Source: Ignavibacteria bacterium (lineage in GTDB: Bacteria; Bacteroidota; Ignavibacteria; Ignavibacteriales; Melioribacteraceae). Taken from it: a stretch of 11,078 bases of DNA. The first letter of the stretch is position 1; each line of letters opens with the position of its first letter. Below the pieces are notes generated by a model. The model saw only the letters and a program-made list of their open reading frames with translations, was not told where the DNA came from and did not search any database. The translations under genes were made by a program, and so were the position numbers. Below are positions 6,781 to 11,078 of the stretch, piece by piece. Location: positions 1-11,078 of the forward strand of contig DAIEQP010000365.1 of the NCBI GenBank assembly GCA_027347805.1, in the 5' to 3' direction.

Positions 6781-9700
6781 TTATCTGATTTGATTAAATT
6801 CGTTTTCAAGCTCGAATCTGCTGATCAATTTTTCGAGACCCAAAGTCGAAAGTTTCAAGTCTTCCATTGCAGCAATAACTTGTTCAGCACGTTTTGCATT
6901 TTCCTTTGAAACAGTATTAATTGTAATTGTGCTTTCATTAATGTGTTCAATCTGTGCGGATTGTTCTTCATTTGCAACGGCTACCTGTTCAATTACTTCA
7001 GATACTTTAGTTACTGAATCTATAATTTTATCGAGAGATATTCCTGCTTTTTCAGCAAAGTTTCGCCCTGTATTTACTTTATTTAATCCTGTCGAAATTG
7101 AATCAATTGCACCACTGGAATCCGCCTGAATTTGCTTAATCATTACAGCAATATTCTTGGTTGCGGAAGTTGTTCTTTCTGATAATTTCTGCACCTCTTC
7201 CGCAACAACTGCAAAACCTCTTCCGTGTTCACCAGCTCTAGCTGCTTCAATTGCCGCATTCAAAGCGAGAAGATTTGTTTGTTCAGCAATTTCATCAATC
7301 AATTCTACAATTTCACCAATTTCATTGCTGCTTGCGCCAAGTTTTTGAATTGTACTCGCAGCATGATTTACTACTTCACTTATTTCAACTATACCATTTA
7401 TAGTCTGCCTTACAACTTGTCCTCCCTCAATTGCAAATTGTTTGGCTTCAATTGAAGCTCTTGAAGCGGTTTCAGAATTTTTACTGCTGTGGCTAATGTT
7501 TAATGACATTTGTTCAACGGCGGAAACTACTTCAGTACTTCTGTTAGTTTGTTCAACTGTTCCTTCTGAAATCTTCCCGGCAGCTATGTTTATATGATCA
7601 CTGGCAGTAGCAGTTGACTGAATTGCCTGAATAAGATTGATAATTATTTTCCGGAAGTTTTCAACAGCTGTGTTGAATCCTGAGAATAATCTCGAAAATG
7701 AATCGTCTGTTGTGATTGGTATTTTTGCACCTAAATCACCGGCAGCAAATGAATTCATTTTATTCAGCAATAAATCAAATCCATTCTGTAAATATTCCTG
7801 CTGTTCTTTTAATGTTCTTTTTACCTCTTCATCTTTTTTGCGGGCTTCCTCTGCAAGAATTGATTTTTCTTCCTCAGCTTCTTTGCTGTGTCTAATTTCT
7901 GTTTCTAGTTTCTGATTAATTTCTTCGAGTGATTTTCTTTTCTGCTTGGCACGTTTATAATAATAATTAGCAGTAAAGCCAATTACTATTAACATTAACA
8001 GCCTGAACCACCATGTTGCCCAGAATGGGGGGCGAATAATTACTTTTAAAACCGTACCCTGCTGATTCCAGATTCCATCGTTATTAGAACCCTTTACGAC
8101 AAACTCATAAGTGCCTGGACTTAAATTTGTGTAAGATGCAGTGCGGTTGGTCCCAACAAAATTCCAATCATCATCAAATCCTTTTAACATATAAGCGTAT
8201 TGATTTTTTTCTGAAGTCCGGTAATTAAGAGCAGTGAATTGAAAGGAAAATACTGATTGTTTATATGACAAACTTATTTCTTTGCACTGGCTGATATCTG
8301 AATCCAGAGGAGAATCATCAGTTCCTGGTTTAACAGACTTATTAAATATTTGTAAATCTGTAATTACAATTGGAGGGATATATGGATTATCCACAACATA
8401 TTTGGGATCGAAGAAATCAAATCCATTTACACCGCCGAATAATAGTTTACCGCTTTTTGTTTTGTAGCAGCTGTTTGTTACGTATTCATTTCCCTGAATT
8501 CCATCGAGTTTTGAATATATTTTTGCAGATTTATTTTTAGAATCTAATTTACAAAGTCCCTTATTTGTGCTTATCCAAATATTCCCGTTATCATCTTTTT
8601 CTATTCCCCTAATAGAATTGTTTGGTAAACCGTTTTGTTCATAATAATGTTCTATTTTTTTTGTTTCGGTATTAATTTTATTTAAGCCGTTTATTGTGCC
8701 AACCCAAATTGTAGATGAATTTTCAACATATATTGCCGTAACAAATCCTGTTGATAACAAATTCTGATTCTTTCCTTCGGCAGGGTAGTTTGTAAATTTT
8801 CCTGTCTGAGGATTTAAGATACTTAATCCCTGTGTTGTGCCAATAAGTATGTTTCCGTTATTATCAACATTAATAACTTCACAATGATCAGCTAATAAAG
8901 AAGAATTGGACTGGTTATATAATTTAAATGATTGATTCTGGGGATTAAATTCAATTGCTCCTTCAGTTGATGCAAGCCAAAGTATACCTCTTTGGTCTTC
9001 GGTAATATCAAAAATGTTATTGCTTCCAATAGAAGAATTTGATTTTGTAAATGATTTAAATGATCTGTTGTTTTTATTAAAAAGACTCAACCCGCCATCC
9101 CATGTTCCAATCCATATATTTTCTTTTCGATCTAAATGAATTGTTAAAACAGCATCGCGGTTTAGATTTGTCGTAGAAGTGCTGTGGTGTGTAAACAAAT
9201 TCGTATTTGGATTAAAATTATCAAGCCCGCCGCCATCAGTGGCAACCCAGATATTACCATCTTTATCTTCAGCAAAATTTCGCACTGTATTTGTTGCAAG
9301 ACTTTTTCCATTACCGGGAATATTTCTTAAACAATTTAATACCTGGTTTGTTTTATTAAGAAAATTAATTCCTCCGGAAAAAGTACCGAACCATAAATCG
9401 CCAGCTTTATCTTTAAGAATGGAATAGATTGAATTATTGTTCAGGCTGGAAGAATTATCTGGGTTGTGTTTATAAATTGTAAAGTTATTCTGATTATTTG
9501 GAAGAAAATTAATTCCGCTGTTTTCAGTCCCAATCCATAATCCATTATCATCCGGGCAAAGTGAAAGAATTAGATTTCCGCTTAGGCTTTGCTTGTTGGT
9601 GGGTTCATTTGCATAAGCAGATAGAGTATGATCAGAAAGATTATTAATGTTTATATAAGCTAAACCGTTTCCATATGTACCAACCCAGAGTTGATTATTC

Positions 9701-10389
9701 TTATCCTCAGCGATAGCTCTAATTTCATAATTCTGCTTTAACGATCCGTCAGGAAGTTTAATTGAAAATTTTGTAAATGTTTTTCCATCGCTGTTCAATA
9801 AATGTAATCCATTTGAAATTGTTCCAACCCAAATTCTTCCACCGGAATCTTTAAAAGTGATTTTTACATTATTATCTCCGATACTTTGCCCGGAAGAACT
9901 TGCAAGAAATTCCTTAAATTTATTTTGATTCCTATCGTAGCAAACTAATCCAAGACTTGTACCAATCCATAAATTCTTTTTTGAATCCTCTGTTATGGAA
10001 TTGATTTCTCCTTTTATAATTCCAGCGGGATATTCTTCAGAAGCAAATGATTTGAACCTGTCAACTTTTCTATCGAAAATACACAACCCCTGGTTAGTTC
10101 CAATCCACATCAATCCCTCACTGTCTTCGCAAAGACTAAGAAGAGAATTGTTTTTTAAGCTAGTTGAATCGTTGGGATCAGTTTTAAAGATTTTAAAGCT
10201 GTAGCCATCATATTTGTTCAATCCATCAAATGTGCCTAACCATATGAATCCTAAATTGTCTTGAATAATGGCTCTTACATTAGATTGGGATAAACCATCG
10301 TCTGTGGTAATGTGTGTGAATTTTAAATTAGATGATTGGGAAAAAATATTTGTACTAACAATAACTAAAATCAAAAAAAACTTACGCAT
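6781..10389 (-). CDS. Chemoreceptor (MCP) with Reg_prop double beta-propeller and Y_Y_Y periplasmic sensor
   Basis: A 1202-residue single-pass membrane receptor. A signal peptide (residues 1-17, IFSQ) is followed by about 14 Reg_prop repeats (about 30-665) of the form xIWhGTxxGLxxhx, enough for two seven-bladed propellers. A Y_Y_Y domain follows (about 700-790; FQFTALNY, YAYMLKGFDDDW, YTNLSPGTYEFVVKGSN). After PPFWATWWF comes one transmembrane helix (about 794-812), a charged coiled coil (813-870), a HAMP-like segment (about 871-925; AGDLGAKIP), and a full chemotaxis signalling domain (about 930-1190). Its tip NAAIEAARAGEHGRGF begins at Asn1044 and should contact CheA and CheW. No histidine kinase, receiver or DNA-binding domain is present, and the end (NEFNQIR) lacks a CheR-docking pentapeptide. 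The start at 10389 has GGAG upstream (10396-10399). In hybrid two-component systems this sensor half binds polysaccharide fragments; the ligand here is unknown. Confidence 0.93.
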   Translation of the reverse strand: MRKFFLILVIVSTNIFSQSSNLKFTHITTDDGLSQSNVRAIIQDNLGFIWLGTFDGLNKYDGYSFKIFKTDPNDSTSLKNNSLLSLCEDSEGLMWIGTNQGLCIFDRKVDRFKSFASEEYPAGIIKGEINSITEDSKKNLWIGTSLGLVCYDRNQNKFKEFLASSSGQSIGDNNVKITFKDSGGRIWVGTISNGLHLLNSDGKTFTKFSIKLPDGSLKQNYEIRAIAEDKNNQLWVGTYGNGLAYININNLSDHTLSAYANEPTNKQSLSGNLILSLCPDDNGLWIGTENSGINFLPNNQNNFTIYKHNPDNSSSLNNNSIYSILKDKAGDLWFGTFSGGINFLNKTNQVLNCLRNIPGNGKSLATNTVRNFAEDKDGNIWVATDGGGLDNFNPNTNLFTHHSTSTTNLNRDAVLTIHLDRKENIWIGTWDGGLSLFNKNNRSFKSFTKSNSSIGSNNIFDITEDQRGILWLASTEGAIEFNPQNQSFKLYNQSNSSLLADHCEVINVDNNGNILIGTTQGLSILNPQTGKFTNYPAEGKNQNLLSTGFVTAIYVENSSTIWVGTINGLNKINTETKKIEHYYEQNGLPNNSIRGIEKDDNGNIWISTNKGLCKLDSKNKSAKIYSKLDGIQGNEYVTNSCYKTKSGKLLFGGVNGFDFFDPKYVVDNPYIPPIVITDLQIFNKSVKPGTDDSPLDSDISQCKEISLSYKQSVFSFQFTALNYRTSEKNQYAYMLKGFDDDWNFVGTNRTASYTNLSPGTYEFVVKGSNNDGIWNQQGTVLKVIIRPPFWATWWFRLLMLIVIGFTANYYYKRAKQKRKSLEEINQKLETEIRHSKEAEEEKSILAEEARKKDEEVKRTLKEQQEYLQNGFDLLLNKMNSFAAGDLGAKIPITTDDSFSRLFSGFNTAVENFRKIIINLIQAIQSTATASDHINIAAGKISEGTVEQTNRSTEVVSAVEQMSLNISHSSKNSETASRASIEAKQFAIEGGQVVRQTINGIVEISEVVNHAASTIQKLGASSNEIGEIVELIDEIAEQTNLLALNAAIEAARAGEHGRGFAVVAEEVQKLSERTTSATKNIAVMIKQIQADSSGAIDSISTGLNKVNTGRNFAEKAGISLDKIIDSVTKVSEVIEQVAVANEEQSAQIEHINESTITINTVSKENAKRAEQVIAAMEDLKLSTLGLEKLISRFELENEFNQIR
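8405..10254 (-). repeat. Coding repeat: about 14 Reg_prop propeller blades
   Basis: Within the receptor, short motifs recur about every 40-50 residues: IWLGTFDGLNKYD, MWIGTNQGLCIFD, LWIGTSLGLVCYD, IWVGTISNGLHLL, LWVGTYGNGLAYI, LWIGTENSGINFL, LWFGTFSGGINFL, IWVATDGGGLDNF, IWIGTWDGGLSLF, LWLASTEGAIEF, ILIGTTQGLSIL, IWVGTINGLNKI, IWISTNKGLCKL and LLFGGVNGFDFF. Fourteen copies equal two seven-bladed propellers. They are diverged at the nucleotide level and represent protein repeats, not a DNA repeat array. Confidence 0.85.
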
Positions 10390-10395
10390 CGAATT

Positions 10396-10399
10396 CTCC
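10396..10399 (-). promoter_or_regulatory. Ribosome binding site of the receptor gene
   Basis: GGAG on the minus strand lies 6 bases before the ATG at 10389 and supports that start, which is directly followed by a signal peptide. Confidence 0.65.
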
Positions 10400-10421
10400 G
10401 GGAATAGAAAGTCAGGTTATT

Positions 10422-10440
10422 ATCGAGAGATTCGATTATA
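10422..10440 (-). promoter_or_regulatory. Possible -10 box and adjoining small palindrome upstream of the receptor gene
   Basis: The minus strand reads TATAAT at 10440-10435, about 50 bases before the receptor start. It overlaps a 15-base interrupted palindrome ATCGA-ATCTC-TCGAT (10436-10422). No good -35 match is seen 17 bases upstream, and Bacteroidota promoters often differ from this consensus. The palindrome could be an operator, or chance in AT-rich DNA. Confidence 0.25.
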
Positions 10441-10524
10441 AATTAAAGAGGATATCTTAAATTTTTCTTCGGTAAATAAATATTAGGAAGGGAAAAACAG
10501 TAACGATCAAACACAGTAGAATAT

Positions 10525-11078
10525 TTAAAGATTCAGCGAACGAATTATTCCAAGTTCAACACCCCGTAATTCTGCAAGACCGCGCATTCTGCCGAATAAA
10601 GAGTAACCAGGATAAATACCCTGGCGATTCTGGTCAGGTGTCATTAAATGACCATGGTCTGGTCTCATTGGCATTCTAAAATCTTTTCTTCCTTCACCAA
10701 TCCGTTTTTTTTGTTCTAAGAGTAAAGCTTTTATAACACCGTAAATATCAACATCACCATCAAGATGGTTATCTTCAAGAAAATCTCCTTCTTCATTCCT
10801 AATAACATTGCGCAAATGAACAAAATTGACGCGATGAGAAAATTTTTCAGCTATTGCAACACAATCGTTTTTATAGCCGGCACCAAATGAACCGGTGCAT
10901 AATGTAATGCCATTTGCAGGGGAGTTATTTACTGCAAGTATTTTCTCAACATCTTCTTTACTGCTTACAATTCTCGGCAGACCAAGTAATGAAAATGGGG
11001 GATCATCGGGATGAATTGCTAATGAGATCCCAGCTTTTTCCGCTGCTGGAGTAATTTCCGAAATAAAGTAGTATAAAT
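10525..11078 (-). CDS. uxuA: Mannonate dehydratase, C-terminal half (5' truncated by window)
   Basis: The frame is open from the right edge, giving 183 residues, about half of the usual 350-400. Mannonate dehydratase (EC 4.2.1.8) converts D-mannonate to 2-keto-3-deoxygluconate in the cytoplasmic glucuronate pathway. Diagnostic stretches are LAIHPDDPPFSLLGLPRIV, NNSPANGITLCTGSFGAG, HRVNFVHLRNV, EDNHLDGDVD, MPMRPDHGH and GLAELRGVELGI. From known structures the metal is held by the His of IHPDDPP, the Cys of LCTGS and the Asp-His of RPDHG, all present here. The TTG at 10815 is internal and not the start, because the family match runs unbroken upstream of it. The gene is on the same strand as the receptor, 135 bp before it. 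It gives a metabolic outlet for glucuronate freed from xylan by the CE15 enzyme and a glucuronidase that would have to be encoded elsewhere. Confidence 0.95.
   Translation of the reverse strand, partial: LYYFISEITPAAEKAGISLAIHPDDPPFSLLGLPRIVSSKEDVEKILAVNNSPANGITLCTGSFGAGYKNDCVAIAEKFSHRVNFVHLRNVIRNEEGDFLEDNHLDGDVDIYGVIKALLLEQKKRIGEGRKDFRMPMRPDHGHLMTPDQNRQGIYPGYSLFGRMRGLAELRGVELGIIRSLNL

Larger units (their letters stand above)
10390..10524. other. 135-bp intergenic region between uxuA and the receptor gene
   Basis: This is the longest gene-free stretch of the window. It contains the receptor ribosome site and a possible promoter, is AT rich, and shows no convincing intrinsic terminator after uxuA. 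Read-through from uxuA into the receptor gene is therefore possible. No small open frame with a convincing ribosome site was recognised. Confidence 0.5.

Noticed and set aside
6929..10204. Several plus-strand open frames of 60-92 codons opposite the receptor gene
   Set aside because: They are antisense to well recognised domains, have no family resemblance and lack convincing ribosome sites.
6781..10389. Interpretation of the large protein as a hybrid two-component regulator
   Set aside because: The N-terminal modules fit, but the C-terminal half is an MCP domain with no H-box, ATP-binding, receiver or helix-turn-helix motif.
10490..10524. Possible terminator of uxuA from CAGTA-containing repeats followed by a T run on the minus strand
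   Set aside because: The repeats are direct, not inverted, so no stable hairpin forms.
10813..10815. TTG as the start of a 96-residue protein on the minus strand
   Set aside because: The frame stays open to the window edge and the upstream residues are recognisable mannonate dehydratase.
1..11078. CRISPR array, insertion sequence, tRNA or rRNA gene
   Set aside because: No regularly spaced DNA repeats, transposase motifs, terminal inverted repeats or recognisable RNA gene sequence were found.

Overview
The window reads as accessory, plant-polysaccharide-degrading DNA from a low-GC member of the Bacteroidota/Ignavibacteriota group. The strongest taxonomic hint is a type A type IX secretion (T9SS) C-terminal domain with the NYPNPFNPST motif, which is common in Ignavibacteria and neighbouring phyla. 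The Reg_prop/Y_Y_Y sensor architecture also points there. No ribosomal RNA or other marker is present, so this placement is an inference.

The left 6.3 kb is one plus-strand operon with short gaps (63, 35, 18 and 28 bp). In order it holds the C-terminal end of a CE15-type glucuronoyl esterase, a GH43 beta-xylosidase/arabinofuranosidase, a CE4 polysaccharide deacetylase, an SGNH sialate-O-acetylesterase-like enzyme with a jelly-roll insertion, and a second CE4-like deacetylase carrying a T9SS sorting domain. Every gene whose start is visible encodes a signal peptide. Four of the five products are de-esterifying or deacetylating enzymes, and together they fit removal of methylglucuronate-lignin esters and acetyl groups from glucurono(arabino)xylan, with GH43 cutting xylose or arabinose side groups and ends. 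The operon ends at a candidate intrinsic terminator that overlaps the stop codon of a convergent gene.

The right 4.7 kb is all minus strand. Reading leftward it holds the C-terminal half of mannonate dehydratase (uxuA, glucuronate catabolism), a 1202-residue receptor, a perfect intrinsic terminator, and a 91-residue SemiSWEET sugar transporter. The receptor is the most unusual object. Its periplasmic half is the double beta-propeller plus Y_Y_Y module normally seen on hybrid two-component sensors of polysaccharide utilisation loci, but its cytoplasmic half is a HAMP-like segment and a methyl-accepting chemotaxis signalling domain. No histidine kinase, receiver or AraC-type domain is present.

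Taken together the window suggests a glucuronoxylan locus: enzymes outside the cell or in the periplasm strip decorations, a small transporter may move a released sugar, UxuA feeds glucuronate-derived carbon to 2-keto-3-deoxygluconate, and a propeller chemoreceptor may steer motility or another chemosensory pathway by sensing xylan fragments. The substrate and the link between sensor and operon are inferences from gene content. There is no gene-free stretch over 300 bases; the longest is 10390-10524.
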